A model generated the notes under the pieces. That model made no database searches, had not been told where the DNA came from, and saw nothing but the letters and a program-made list of their open reading frames with translations. The position numbers and the translations under genes are program-made. A stretch of DNA of 64,000 bases from Paraurantiacibacter namhicola. Lineage in GTDB: Bacteria; Pseudomonadota; Alphaproteobacteria; Sphingomonadales; Sphingomonadaceae. Of the stretch, positions 44,310 to 53,851 are shown piece after piece; within the stretch, counting starts at the first letter, position 1, and each line of letters opens with the position of its first letter. The stretch covers positions 2,093,001 through 2,157,000 of the forward strand of contig NZ_CP016545.1 of the NCBI RefSeq assembly GCF_001687545.1. The letters are read 5' to 3'.

Positions 44310-44981
44310 ATGGACACGACCAAGAACGACGCACCCATCGCCCGCCCCATGTTCATCATGGCCCTTATCTACGGCGGCATGACCGTGATTGCCGGCGTGC
44401 TGGCTTACAAGCAGGTGCAGCTGTGGCCCACAGATCTGGCGGTGGAGGCGGGCATCTTCGCCTTCCTGCTGCTGGTGGTGATCTCCAGCACGGTTGCGCA
44501 GCTTTACGGCCGCGCGATGGCCAACAGGCTGGTCTGGTGGGGGTTCCTGCCGCTCCTGCTCTCCGCCGCGCTGATGACGCTGGTCCTGCAATTGCCCGCA
44601 TCGACCGAGATGGTGGACTTCCGAGGCGAGGACCTCGCTGCTTTCGAGCGGGTGCATAACCAGCTGTGGCGCGTGATGCTGGCCGGCCCTGCGGCCTATA
44701 TCGTTTCCCTGCTGCTGAACGTGTGGATCTTCGACCGGCTGCGCGGGGACGGGAGCGGCGACGCCAACACATTCGGCCTGATGCTGCGCGGCGGGATCGC
44801 TTCCGCCCTGTCGCAAGCGGTGGACAGCGTCATCTTCATCACGCTGGCCTTCTATGGTGAGTTCGACATCACGAACCTGCTGATCGGGCAAGTGATCGCC
44901 AAGGTGGTGCTGAGCTTCGTCTTTGTGCCGCCGCTGATCGCGCTTGCGGTGAAGCTGGCGCGCCGCTCGGACGCGGCCTGA
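44310..44981 (+). CDS. yhhQ: YhhQ/VUT-type queuosine-precursor transporter
   Basis: A 223-residue membrane protein of the vitamin-uptake-like (VUT, YhhQ) family, which imports queuosine precursors such as preQ0/preQ1. Six hydrophobic segments; the conserved second half shows ASALSQAVDSVIFITLAFYG. I start at the ATG at 44310, which has AAGG nine bases upstream; the ATG at 44301 abuts that site and is less likely. No queuosine biosynthesis genes are next to it and I see no clear preQ1 riboswitch in the 147 bp upstream. Confidence 0.87.
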   Translation: MDTTKNDAPIARPMFIMALIYGGMTVIAGVLAYKQVQLWPTDLAVEAGIFAFLLLVVISSTVAQLYGRAMANRLVWWGFLPLLLSAALMTLVLQLPASTEMVDFRGEDLAAFERVHNQLWRVMLAGPAAYIVSLLLNVWIFDRLRGDGSGDANTFGLMLRGGIASALSQAVDSVIFITLAFYGEFDITNLLIGQVIAKVVLSFVFVPPLIALAVKLARRSDAA

Positions 44982-45003
44982 TCAGCTACGCAGCCCCAGT
45001 CCG

Positions 45004-46284
45004 TTGAGCCAGCCGGCCACCCAACCCGCGCGCACGTCGCAGCCCAATGTCGTGCTCGGCATGCTGCTGCTGGTCTATATCTTCAACTTCCTCGACCGGC
45101 AGATCCTGTCCATCCTCGTTGAACCGATTAAAGACGAAACAGGATTCAGCGACACACAAATGGGCCTGCTCGGCGGCTTGCCCTTTGCTATCCTCTATTC
45201 CACGATGGCCATACCATTTAGCGCGCTGGCCGACCGGACGAGCCGAAGTAAAGTGATCGCCGCCGCCTTGGTCGTATGGAGTGGATTCACCGCCCTGTTC
45301 GGCCTTACACACGCCTATTGGCAGATGTTCCTGGCGCGCATGGGCGTGGGTGTCGGAGAGGCGGGGGGCGTGGCGCCATCCTACGCGCTTATCGCCGATT
45401 ATTTCCCCAGCACTCATCGCGCCCGCGCCATATCCGTCTATTCACTCGGGATCCCGCTGGGCAGCGCGTTTGGTTTGCTCGCTGGCGGCTATATCGCTGC
45501 CAATGTGGATTGGCGAGCGGCCTTTATAACCGTTGGTCTTGCGGGCATATTGATCGCCCCGCTGTTCCTATGGATTGTGAAGGACGTACCGGAACCCGTC
45601 GCACCCGCCAACACGCCCTCGGCATTCTGGGATACGATCGGGGAGACTTGGGCCATTGTGCGCCGCAAAAAAGCGTTTTGGCTGATGGCACTAGGTGCAG
45701 CGTCGGCATCCATGATTGGGTACGGACTCGCCTTCTGGTTCCCAGCATTCTTAATGCGTAGCTTCGAATTTGACCTGCAAGAAGCTTCGAGATTTGTAGC
45801 TGGATTGCTTTTAAGTGGGGGTGTGGCAGGCATCCTAGCCAGCGGTATACTCGCTGACAAAATTGGGAAAAAAGATCGTGCTTTTTACACGAGGCTTCCC
45901 GCCGTCGCCTTCGTGCTCGCCGTGCCGCTCTTCGCCGCCGGAATCCTGAGCGAAAACCCAACGCTCGCCTTTTTCATCTTTATCATCCCGCAGGCGCTGG
46001 TCTATTTCTGGCTGGGCCCGATCCTGTCCGCTGTGCAGCATTTGGTGGAACCGCGCCTGCGCGCCACGGCATCGGCGCTGTTCCTGCTGATCAACAACCT
46101 CATTGGCCTTGCCGGCGGTATCTACGCGCTGGGCGCATTCTCCGACGCGCTGAAGCCCGCCTATGGCGACGAGGCGCTGCGGTATTCGATGCTGTTCGGG
46201 CTCGCCCTGTACCTGCTCGCCGCCGCGCTGCTGGCTGCGGCAGGCCCGGCCCTGCGCAAGGGATGGGTCGACGAGGCAGGCTGA
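45004..46284 (+). CDS. MFS transporter, spinster-like, with AT-rich core
   Basis: A 426-residue 12-helix major facilitator. LVYIFNFLDRQILSILVEPI in helix 1 and ARMGVGVGEAGGVAPSYAL near helix 4 are typical of the spinster-like group in sphingomonads. The start is TTG at 45004, 22 bp after yhhQ. About 45120-45900 is clearly poorer in G+C than both ends of the gene, with TTA, ATA and AAA codons that are scarce nearby, and the change back at about 45900 is abrupt. The gene may be a recombination mosaic. Substrate unknown. Confidence 0.9.
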   Translation: MSQPATQPARTSQPNVVLGMLLLVYIFNFLDRQILSILVEPIKDETGFSDTQMGLLGGLPFAILYSTMAIPFSALADRTSRSKVIAAALVVWSGFTALFGLTHAYWQMFLARMGVGVGEAGGVAPSYALIADYFPSTHRARAISVYSLGIPLGSAFGLLAGGYIAANVDWRAAFITVGLAGILIAPLFLWIVKDVPEPVAPANTPSAFWDTIGETWAIVRRKKAFWLMALGAASASMIGYGLAFWFPAFLMRSFEFDLQEASRFVAGLLLSGGVAGILASGILADKIGKKDRAFYTRLPAVAFVLAVPLFAAGILSENPTLAFFIFIIPQALVYFWLGPILSAVQHLVEPRLRATASALFLLINNLIGLAGGIYALGAFSDALKPAYGDEALRYSMLFGLALYLLAAALLAAAGPALRKGWVDEAG

Positions 46285-46305
46285 GCCGCCGGGCCGGCTG
46301 CCTTC

Positions 46306-47709
46306 TCAGCCGAGCGCGACGTTGACGATATGCGGCTGGGTGAATGCCTCCAGCCCTTCGTCACCGCCCTTGCGGCCAATGCCGGACTGCTTCGCACCCC
46401 CGAACGGGATATCGGATGGGATCTCCACGCCCTTGTTGACCCACACGGTGCCGGTGTTGATCTTCATCGCCACCTCCACGCCGCGCTGCGTATCCCCGGC
46501 CCAGACGATGCCACCAAGGCCATATTCGCTGTCATTCGCGCGGGCGATGGCATCGTCGATATCATCGTATTTCAGCACCGGCAGTACCGGCCCGAATTGC
46601 TCTTCGCGCACCAGGGCCGCATCATCGGGAATGTCGCGCACGATCGTGGGTGCGATGAAATAGCCTTCCCGCTCAAGCGGATGGCCGCCTGCGATCACAG
46701 TGCCGTTCGCCTTCGCGTCATCCAGGTAACCCAGCAACTTCTCGTACTGCATGCGGTTCTGGATCGGGCCGATCTGCGTGCCCTGCTTGTCGCCATCATC
46801 GACCACCGCCTCGCTGGCCAGCTTCGCGAGTGCATCGCACAATTCATCATACAGCGGCGCGGGCGCATAGACGCGCTTCGTGGCGAGGCAGACCTGCCCG
46901 GCGTTCATGGTCGCAGCGCGGAAGATGGACGGCGCGACATCTGCCACGCGCACATCGTCCAGCACGATGGCCGCATCATTGCCGCCCAGCTCCAGCGTGA
47001 TGCGCTTCAGCGTGTCGGCACCAGCCGCACCGACCTTTCGTCCCGTCACGGTGGAACCGGTGAAAGTCACCTTCGCCACGTCGCGGTGACCTGAAAGCTT
47101 CGCGCCAAGATCATTGTCATCGACGATCACGTTCAGCACGCCAGCAGGCAGCACATCCGCTGCAACGGCAGCGATTGCCAGTGCGATCATCGGCGTGGTG
47201 GGCGCCGGCTTTGCGACCACCGTGTTGCCCGCCATCAGCGCCGGGCCGATCTTCTGCGTCACCATCAGGAACGGGAAGTTCCACGGCGTGATTGCCGCGA
47301 CCACGCCCAGCGGCGTGCGATGTTCGATGATGCGGGTGCGGGCGTCCTCGCGCAGCACGACCGGTTCGATCCGCTGGCCGGCAACATGGCGCATTTCCTG
47401 GATGCCGGCGGCAATTTCGCCCTTCGCCTGGTTCAGCGGCTTGCCCTGTTCCATGGTCAGCAGGCGGGCAAGGTCATCCTTCACTTCCTCCAGCCCATCG
47501 GCCAGCCGGGACACGTAGCCTGCCCGTTCCTCCCAGCCGCACGCAGCCCATGCGGGGAAGGCCTGCTTCGCGGATGAAACGGCGAGTTCCAGCTGCGCCT
47601 CGTCCGCCCGCTCGGCCTGGACGAAGCTGCGGCCCGTCGCCGGGTTCACGACATCGAGCTTTCCTGCGCCATCGACCAGCTTCCCGCCGATCAGCATCTT
47701 CGTGTTCAT
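46306..47709 (-). CDS. NAD(P)-dependent aldehyde dehydrogenase
   Basis: A 467-residue ALDH-superfamily enzyme oxidising an aldehyde to an acid. TPWNFPFLMV binds the cofactor, ELGGNDAAIV holds the catalytic glutamate and NAGQVCLATKRVY the nucleophilic cysteine. The ATG at 47709 (MNTKMLIGGKLV) gives the family N-terminus. Divergent from the phosphotransferase gene with 182 bp between. Context (kinase, SDR, acyl-CoA dehydrogenase) suggests it feeds a carboxylic acid into CoA-linked breakdown. Confidence 0.94.
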   Translation of the reverse strand: MNTKMLIGGKLVDGAGKLDVVNPATGRSFVQAERADEAQLELAVSSAKQAFPAWAACGWEERAGYVSRLADGLEEVKDDLARLLTMEQGKPLNQAKGEIAAGIQEMRHVAGQRIEPVVLREDARTRIIEHRTPLGVVAAITPWNFPFLMVTQKIGPALMAGNTVVAKPAPTTPMIALAIAAVAADVLPAGVLNVIVDDNDLGAKLSGHRDVAKVTFTGSTVTGRKVGAAGADTLKRITLELGGNDAAIVLDDVRVADVAPSIFRAATMNAGQVCLATKRVYAPAPLYDELCDALAKLASEAVVDDGDKQGTQIGPIQNRMQYEKLLGYLDDAKANGTVIAGGHPLEREGYFIAPTIVRDIPDDAALVREEQFGPVLPVLKYDDIDDAIARANDSEYGLGGIVWAGDTQRGVEVAMKINTGTVWVNKGVEIPSDIPFGGAKQSGIGRKGGDEGLEAFTQPHIVNVALG

Positions 47710-47891
47710 GTGCGATGTCCGTTTGCAAAATGCGATTGTGCCAGATCGCGGATGGCCATGTCCACGCGCGCGTATCGCCCATATGGGCGCTCGGCCCGCA
47801 AATCCCAATCGCCGCGCGAACAGGCTTTGTGGTTGTGCATCGGCAATCGGCCAACCTATGGCGTGCCCAGCTGGTGAGAGGAGACCGTGAC

Positions 47892-48935
47892 ATGGACAAT
47901 AGCGAAGGCGGCACGTTTGCCGACCTGGATGGCCCGCGCCTCCTCGAATGGCTCAAGGACAGTTTGCCATCGGGCAGCGGAGACCTGTCGCTGGAAAAGT
48001 TTCCCGGCGGCCAGTCCAACCCGACTTACCGGCTGAGCTATGGCGGGACGAATTACGTCCTGCGGCGCAAACCCTTCGGCCCGATCCTGCCGTCTGCCCA
48101 TGCGGTGGAGCGCGAGTATCGCCTGATCAGCGGACTGCATCCCATGGGCCTGCCCGTCGCAAAACCCTACTCCTTGTGCGAGGATGACGAGGTCATCGGC
48201 TCCGCCTTCTACGTCATGGAGCTCGTCGAAGGCCGTACCTTCTGGGACGGCGCACTGCCGGAATTGCCGCGCGAAGACCGCGGCCCCGCCTATCTCGCGA
48301 TGGTCGATGCGCTGGCCCGGCTGCATGCCGTCGACCCGGCCGAGGCGGGACTTGGCGATTACGGCGCGCCCGGCAATTACTTCGAGCGGCAGGTTGCCCG
48401 CTGGACCAAGCAGTACCGCGCCGCGCAGACCGAGGAGCTGGAAGAGGTCGAACGGCTGATTGCCTGGCTTCCGGACACCGTGCCGCAGCAGGACCGCACC
48501 AGCATCATCCACGGCGATTACCGGATCGACAACCTCATCTACGCTCCCGATGCGCCCACCGTCAGCGCGGTGCTGGACTGGGAGCTTTCGACGCTTGGCG
48601 ATCCGCTGGCCGATTTCACCTATCTTGCCATGAACTGGGCCCTGCCCCGCACGGGCCGCAATGCGCAGCTGGGCGGGCTGGACCTGGCAGAGCTTGGCAT
48701 CCCATCGCTGGAGGAAGTGACGGAGCGATATTGCGCGGCAACAGGCCGCAGCGGCGTGCCGGACATGAACTGGTATTTCGCTTACAATCTCTTCCGGCTT
48801 GTCGGCATCCTGCAGGGCATTCGCAAGCGCATCATCGACGGCAATGCCTCTGGCAAGGATGCCCATTCCAAGGCCGCGCTGGTCGAGCCGCTGGCTGCTG
48901 CGGCATGGGATTTCGCCCGCAAGGCCGGCGCCTGA
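47892..48935 (+). CDS. APH-family phosphotransferase (ACAD10/11 kinase type)
   Basis: A 347-residue kinase-fold protein of the aminoglycoside-phosphotransferase family. The catalytic loop is IIHGDYRIDNLIY and the metal loop AVLDWELSTLGDPLADF, the exact style of the kinase half of ACAD10/ACAD11-like proteins. FPGGQSNPTYRL near the N-terminus is the nucleotide loop. These kinases phosphorylate 4-hydroxyacyl-CoA in that pathway, and an acyl-CoA dehydrogenase lies two genes away. Start ATG at 47892 has GGAG upstream. Antibiotic resistance is unlikely. Confidence 0.9.
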   Translation: MDNSEGGTFADLDGPRLLEWLKDSLPSGSGDLSLEKFPGGQSNPTYRLSYGGTNYVLRRKPFGPILPSAHAVEREYRLISGLHPMGLPVAKPYSLCEDDEVIGSAFYVMELVEGRTFWDGALPELPREDRGPAYLAMVDALARLHAVDPAEAGLGDYGAPGNYFERQVARWTKQYRAAQTEELEEVERLIAWLPDTVPQQDRTSIIHGDYRIDNLIYAPDAPTVSAVLDWELSTLGDPLADFTYLAMNWALPRTGRNAQLGGLDLAELGIPSLEEVTERYCAATGRSGVPDMNWYFAYNLFRLVGILQGIRKRIIDGNASGKDAHSKAALVEPLAAAAWDFARKAGA

Positions 48936-48964
48936 CATTTCGGAATTTCAAGGAGTTACCACGC

Positions 48965-49741
48965 ATGTCGCTGTTTGACTGTTCGGGCAAGATCGCCATC
49001 GTCACCGGATCCTCACGCGGGATCGGCCGCGCCATCGCGGAAGAGCTGGCCGATCATGGGGCGCGCGTCGTGATCTCCAGCCGCAAGCAGGAAAGCTGCG
49101 AAGAAGTCGCCGCGGCCATCAATGCGAAGCACGGCGAAACCCGCGCGGTGGCCATCGCAGCCAGCATCTCGGAAAAGCCCGCGCTGGAAAACCTCGTGGC
49201 CGAAACGCGCGAGCACCTCGGCCCGGTCGACATCCTCGTCTGCAATGCGGCAAGCAATCCCTATTACGGATCGATGGACGGTATCTCGGATGACCAGTTC
49301 CGCAAGATCCTGGACAACAATGTCCTCTCCAATCACTGGCTGGTGCAGCTTTGCCTGCCGGACATGCGGGCCAGCGGCGGCGGAGCCATCGTGGTGGTAT
49401 CCAGCATCGGCGGCCTGCGCGGATCGGCCAATATCGGCGCCTACAACATCTCCAAGGCGGCGGATTTCCAACTGGTGCGCAATTACGCGGTGGAAGTTGG
49501 CAAGGACAATATCCGCATCAATGCGATTGCGCCCGGCGTCGTGAAGACGGACTTCGCCCGCGCGCTGTGGGAAGACCAGAAGATGCATGACCGCACGGCG
49601 GCCGCAACGCCGATGCGGCGCCTTGGCGAACCGGGCGACATCGCCGGGGCGGCCGTCTACCTCGCCAGCGATGCCGGCGCATGGATGACGGGGCAGATGA
49701 TGGTGATCGACGGCGGGGTGACCATCGCCGCCGGATTGTAA
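48965..49741 (+). CDS. SDR family oxidoreductase
   Basis: A 258-residue short-chain dehydrogenase. GSSRGIGRA binds the nucleotide, NAAS replaces NNAG, and the catalytic Ser and Tyr-x3-Lys are in VVSSIGG and AYNISKAA. AAGGAG lies before the ATG at 48965. It follows the phosphotransferase by 29 bp and converges with the acyl-CoA dehydrogenase. Likely oxidises or reduces a hydroxy/keto intermediate of the same pathway; substrate unknown. Confidence 0.93.
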   Translation: MSLFDCSGKIAIVTGSSRGIGRAIAEELADHGARVVISSRKQESCEEVAAAINAKHGETRAVAIAASISEKPALENLVAETREHLGPVDILVCNAASNPYYGSMDGISDDQFRKILDNNVLSNHWLVQLCLPDMRASGGGAIVVVSSIGGLRGSANIGAYNISKAADFQLVRNYAVEVGKDNIRINAIAPGVVKTDFARALWEDQKMHDRTAAATPMRRLGEPGDIAGAAVYLASDAGAWMTGQMMVIDGGVTIAAGL

Positions 49742-49769
49742 CGCCCGGACGCGCCGTGCGGCGCGCGGC

Positions 49770-51047
49770 TTAAACCGCCGTGCCCGGCTTCGCCTTCAGG
49801 TCCGTGTATTTCGCGAATTCGCTACGCGCGATGGCGCGGTTGTGCACCTCGTCCGGGCCGTCTGCGAAGCGCAGCGTGCGGATGCTGGCCCAGGTCGCGG
49901 CCAGCTCGTGATCCTGGCTGACGCCGCCCCCGCCATGTGCCTGTATGGCATCGTCGAGGATGGACAGCGCCATGTTCGGTGCCTGCACCTTGATCATCGC
50001 GATCTCGGTCTTTGCGGCCTTGTTGCCGGCGCGGTCCATCATGTCGGCCGCTTTCAGGCATAGGAGGCGGCTCATCTCGATATCAATCCGGGCGCGCGCG
50101 ACGCGTTCTTCCCACACGCTCTGCTGGTAGATGAACTTGCCGAAGGCCACGCGGCTGGTGAGGCGGCGGCACATGGCCTCCAGCGCTTCTTCCGCCACGC
50201 CCACGGTGCGCATGCAGTGATGGATGCGCCCCGGCCCCAGGCGGCCCTGAGCGATCTCGAACCCGCGCCCCTCGCCCAGCAGGATGGCATCGGCAGGCAG
50301 GCGCACATCCTCCAGGCTGATTTCGGCATGGCCATGCGGCGCGTGGTCATAGCCATAGACGCTCAGCATCCGTTCGATCGTTACGCCAGCCGTGTCCATC
50401 GGCAGCAGGATCATGGACTGGCTGCCGTGGCGCGAGCCGTCCGGGTCAGACTTGCCCATGACGATGGCCAACTCGCAGCGCGGATCGCCCGCGCCGCTGG
50501 ACCACCACTTGCGGCCATTGACCACCCAACCGTTGCCATCGCGGATGATGCTGGCCTGGATGTTCGTGGCGTCGGAAGACGCGACATCGGGCTCCGTCAT
50601 CAGGAAGGCGCTGCGGATCTCGCCATTCATCAGCGGGGTCAGCCAGCGGTCCTTCTGCTCGCGCGTCCCGTAGCGATAGAGCACTTCCATATTGCCGGTA
50701 TCGGGGGCCGAACAGTTGAAGACCTCGCTGGCCCAGTGAATGCGGCCCATTTCCTCGGCGCAGAGGGCGTATTCGAGGTTGGACAACTGCTCGCCTTCGA
50801 AGGTGTAGCTGTCGTCGACATGCTCCTGCCCGGAATGGGGCGGCATGAAGAGGTTCCACAGACCGGCCTCGCGCGCGGCGGGCTTCAGCTCCTCGATAAC
50901 GGGATTAGGCTGCCAGCGGTCACCGGCCTCGCTGGCGGCTTGCTCTGCCGCCTTGTAATCGGCATCGCGCGGGCGGAGATGTTCATCGACGAAGGTCCGC
51001 ACCCGGTCGCGCATAGCGGCCTGCCGGTCGCTCAATCCGAAATCCAC
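49770..51047 (-). CDS. Acyl-CoA dehydrogenase (ACAD10/11-like)
   Basis: A 425-residue FAD-dependent acyl-CoA dehydrogenase. [15 protein letters not shown] is the substrate/flavin loop and [15 protein letters not shown] the second signature. Near the C-terminus, where many family members have YEGT with a catalytic Glu, it has ADGPDEVH, as in ACAD10/11-like enzymes. Start is GTG at 51047 with GGAGA upstream. Divergent from the amidohydrolase gene and convergent with the SDR. With the APH kinase it resembles a split ACAD11. Confidence 0.93.
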   Translation of the reverse strand: MDFGLSDRQAAMRDRVRTFVDEHLRPRDADYKAAEQAASEAGDRWQPNPVIEELKPAAREAGLWNLFMPPHSGQEHVDDSYTFEGEQLSNLEYALCAEEMGRIHWASEVFNCSAPDTGNMEVLYRYGTREQKDRWLTPLMNGEIRSAFLMTEPDVASSDATNIQASIIRDGNGWVVNGRKWWSSGAGDPRCELAIVMGKSDPDGSRHGSQSMILLPMDTAGVTIERMLSVYGYDHAPHGHAEISLEDVRLPADAILLGEGRGFEIAQGRLGPGRIHHCMRTVGVAEEALEAMCRRLTSRVAFGKFIYQQSVWEERVARARIDIEMSRLLCLKAADMMDRAGNKAAKTEIAMIKVQAPNMALSILDDAIQAHGGGGVSQDHELAATWASIRTLRFADGPDEVHNRAIARSEFAKYTDLKAKPGTAV

Positions 51048-51250
51048 CGCGCTATTCTCCTGCTATCGGCCAAGGCCAGATCATGGAGAGCGGGTTGCCT
51101 GTTTGCGCGGCCCTTGTCCACCGGCGCGCCGAGACGCGCACGCCCCTAAGCCAATGGCGACCGCTTTCCCCGGGCAGACGTACGCAAAATCGCGGACCTT
51201 GCTGCCATCTGGCGCTTTGTGGACGGCAGGAGCCATGAGGCTTGCGATAA

Positions 51251-51266
51251 ATATCGATGTCGATAT
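51251..51266. promoter_or_regulatory. Operator-like inverted repeat, site 1
   Basis: ATATCGA-TG-TCGATAT, a perfect 7-2-7 palindrome, in the divergent region between the acyl-CoA dehydrogenase and amidohydrolase genes. It lies 21 bp before the amidohydrolase GTG. TATAAA (51264-51269) overlaps its right end and TTGCGA (51242-51247) is 16 bases before that, so a repressor bound here could block a promoter. The 18 bases TATCGATGTCGATATAAA recur with one mismatch at 59463. Confidence 0.72.
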
Positions 51267-51287
51267 AAATGTCCTTGGAGGATCACC

Positions 51288-52631
51288 GTGAACCAGAGCG
51301 ACGCAGCAACCCTGATCGAGAATGGTCTCGTCTTCGACGCGACCGGCGCGGTCTCCAGCGTGCAGCCAATCGCCTTCGACGGCGCGATTGCCGCCACTGG
51401 GCAGGCAGCGCTCGACTGGGCAGAAGGCCGCAACGACGTGCGCCGTATCGATGCCAGCGGCTGCACCGTGATGCCCGGCCTGATCGACGCCCATTGCCAC
51501 ATCAGTTTCGACGAGCCGCATTCAAACGACGAGCTCTTCTTCCATCGGCGCGAGGGCCTGTCCGCGCTGGTCGCCGCGCATAATGTGCAGAAGGTGCTGC
51601 GCTCAGGCGTGACCAGCCTGTTCGATGCCGACACCATCTACAGCGTCTCGCTCGACCTGCGCGACGCGATCGAGGGCAGCGTGTGCGAGGGTCCGCGCAT
51701 GACTTGCGGCGGGAATGCGCTGTTCACTTCGGTCGGCGGCACGGCTGGTATGCTGGTGCCTGACGAAGGGGCGATCGGTTATCTCAAGGTCACCCGCACC
51801 AAGGACGAGATCGTTACCGAAATCCGCAACCAGGCAAAGCGCGGTGTCGACTGGATCAAGATCCATGTTACCGGCCTGATCCCCCGCCAACGCGCCGAGG
51901 GTGAGATACAGGTCTGGACCTATGACGAACTGAAGCTGGCGGTCGACACCGCGCACGAGCTGGGCCTGCCGGTGACCGGCCACTGCCGGAACGCCAGCTC
52001 CACCCGCGATGCCGCGCGCGCTGGCTTCGACATGATCCTCCACGCCACTTACATGGACGAGGAAGCACTCGAGGCGGTAATCGAGCACAATACGCCGATT
52101 GTACCAACACTTACCTTTCAGGCGGTCCTGGCCGAGCATGGCGATGCGATCGGCGCCAGTCCTTACCTGAAGGCGCTGTTCGCCAAGGAAATCGAGGAAA
52201 GCTGCGTCCAGCTGCGCCGCGCCTATGATGCGGGCGTGCCCTTCCTTTGCGGGACCGAAAGCGGCTTCTCCATCACGCCCTATGGCGAATGGCACTGGCG
52301 CGAATTGCAGGTCTTCGTCGAGAACATGGGCCTGTCCCCTGAAGAGGCCATGATCTGCGCCACCCGCGAAGGCGCCCGCGCGCTCAAGATGGAAGACAAG
52401 CTGGGCACGCTGGAAAAAGGCCGCATCGCCGATGTCATCGTGGTGGAAGGCGACGTGACGAAGGACGTCACCCTTCTCGGCCGCCCGCAAGGCATGAAGC
52501 ATATTTTCAAGGGCGGACGGCGGATCGATACCGAGACCCCGCTGCCAACCCGGACCGGCCTGCCTTCGTGGCGCGTTTCCAACTATTCGACCCTACCCGC
52601 AACCCGCGCAACCACATTGGGCTGGAAGTGA
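51288..52631 (+). CDS. Metal-dependent amidohydrolase
   Basis: A 447-residue amidohydrolase of the imidazolonepropionase/prolidase-like group (PF01979). Ligand candidates: His69 and His71 (DAHCHIS), Lys191 (DWIKIHVTG), His232 (TGHCRN) and His252 (LHATYM). The last ligand, normally Asp in GTDS/A, is Glu324 here (GTESGF). Start GTG at 51288 with GGAGGA upstream. First of six overlapping genes ending at 57242 and preceded by operator site 1. Could open a lactone, lactam or amide; substrate unknown. Confidence 0.92.
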   Translation: MNQSDAATLIENGLVFDATGAVSSVQPIAFDGAIAATGQAALDWAEGRNDVRRIDASGCTVMPGLIDAHCHISFDEPHSNDELFFHRREGLSALVAAHNVQKVLRSGVTSLFDADTIYSVSLDLRDAIEGSVCEGPRMTCGGNALFTSVGGTAGMLVPDEGAIGYLKVTRTKDEIVTEIRNQAKRGVDWIKIHVTGLIPRQRAEGEIQVWTYDELKLAVDTAHELGLPVTGHCRNASSTRDAARAGFDMILHATYMDEEALEAVIEHNTPIVPTLTFQAVLAEHGDAIGASPYLKALFAKEIEESCVQLRRAYDAGVPFLCGTESGFSITPYGEWHWRELQVFVENMGLSPEEAMICATREGARALKMEDKLGTLEKGRIADVIVVEGDVTKDVTLLGRPQGMKHIFKGGRRIDTETPLPTRTGLPSWRVSNYSTLPATRATTLGWK

Positions 52632-53851
52632 TGTCAGAACACGAAGTCACCACTTATGACGGCTGTGTCCACGCGCTGAAGCAGCCTGCACTGCGGCAGT
52701 CGCTGTACGACGCCGCCGCCATCATGATGAGCGATGTGCTTGTGAATTTGCACGGACAGGAACACCGGGCGCGGCGGCTGGTGGAAGGTACGATCTTCCG
52801 CAAGGACGTGTTCCTCAAATACGAGAAAACCTTCCTCCCACGCACGCTCGACGAGACCATCCGGCCGTTCCTGGAAGCAGGGCACGGCGACCTTGTCGAC
52901 ATCGGCTACCGCGTGATGATGAATCTCACGGTCGATTTCGCCGGCATCGACCGCCCCGAACGCAGTGCCGAGGAAACCGGCGAGCTTCTGCGCCTTCTCA
53001 AGGAATTCAGCCTCGCGCCCGCGCTTGGCCAATCGCTGGAGGATGATCTCGAGCCCAAGAAGGCCCGCATCCGCGAAGCGATGGGCGAATTCGATACCCG
53101 CTTCCTGACGCCCTCGCGCCGCCGCCGCGAGGCCATGCTGGCCGAAGTCGAGGCCGGTCGCATGGAAAAGGAAGAGCTTCCCGACGACGTGCTGATGGCG
53201 CTGATCCTGGGCCAGGAAAAACTGCAGATGACTGACGAGCAGTTCCTGCAGGAGGGCATTTTCTACATGCTGGCGGGCGCGCATACGACGATCCACTCGC
53301 TCGCCCATGCGATGCACGAGTTGTTCGAATGGCTCGATGCAAACCCTCAGGATATCGCGCTGCTCAAGGATGATCCCTATTTCATCCAGCGCTGCGTATT
53401 CGAAAGCCTGCGGCTGCACCCATCGAGCCCGGTCGCCAAGCGCCGCGCCTTATGCCCGGTAACCCTCGCCCAGGGCGACGAGGTGCCTGAAGGCGACGAG
53501 GTCGTGGTCAATATGCGCGCGGCCAATCGCAATCCGGAATTCTTCGGTGATGCGCCCGACACATATAATCCGCACCGAGAGGTGACGCGCGGCAAGATGC
53601 CCTATGGTCTGTCGATGGGCTACGGCATGCACGCCTGCATTGGCCGCAACCTTGCCATCGGGGTCGAACCCAAGCCCAATTCCACACCGGAGGATCACCA
53701 GTACGGTACCGTGCCGCTGATCGTGGAGGCATTGCTCAAGTTCGGCGTCCAGCGCGATCCGGAGGGCGTGCCCAAGAAGGACGAGACGATCACGCGCATC
53801 ACCTGGTCCGAATACCCGGTGGTCTTCAAGCCCGACGAAGCGCTGATCTGA
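52631..53851 (+). CDS. Cytochrome P450, first of a tandem pair
   Basis: A 406-residue soluble P450. Oxygen-binding I-helix AGAHTT (215-220), ExxR as ESLR (258-261), YNPHRE for the meander, and haem Cys336 in GYGMHACIGRNLA. The usual Phe at the start of the haem loop is absent (SMGYGMHAC). No membrane anchor, so it is a bacterial class I type needing a ferredoxin, not found nearby. The start at 52631 overlaps the amidohydrolase stop (TGATG); a GTG at 52568 is possible but would overlap by 64 bp. Confidence 0.94.
   Translation: MSEHEVTTYDGCVHALKQPALRQSLYDAAAIMMSDVLVNLHGQEHRARRLVEGTIFRKDVFLKYEKTFLPRTLDETIRPFLEAGHGDLVDIGYRVMMNLTVDFAGIDRPERSAEETGELLRLLKEFSLAPALGQSLEDDLEPKKARIREAMGEFDTRFLTPSRRRREAMLAEVEAGRMEKEELPDDVLMALILGQEKLQMTDEQFLQEGIFYMLAGAHTTIHSLAHAMHELFEWLDANPQDIALLKDDPYFIQRCVFESLRLHPSSPVAKRRALCPVTLAQGDEVPEGDEVVVNMRAANRNPEFFGDAPDTYNPHREVTRGKMPYGLSMGYGMHACIGRNLAIGVEPKPNSTPEDHQYGTVPLIVEALLKFGVQRDPEGVPKKDETITRITWSEYPVVFKPDEALI

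Noticed and set aside
47892-48935. Aminoglycoside resistance kinase
   Set aside because: Motifs and neighbours fit the ACAD10/11-type acyl-CoA kinase group rather than an antibiotic-modifying enzyme.
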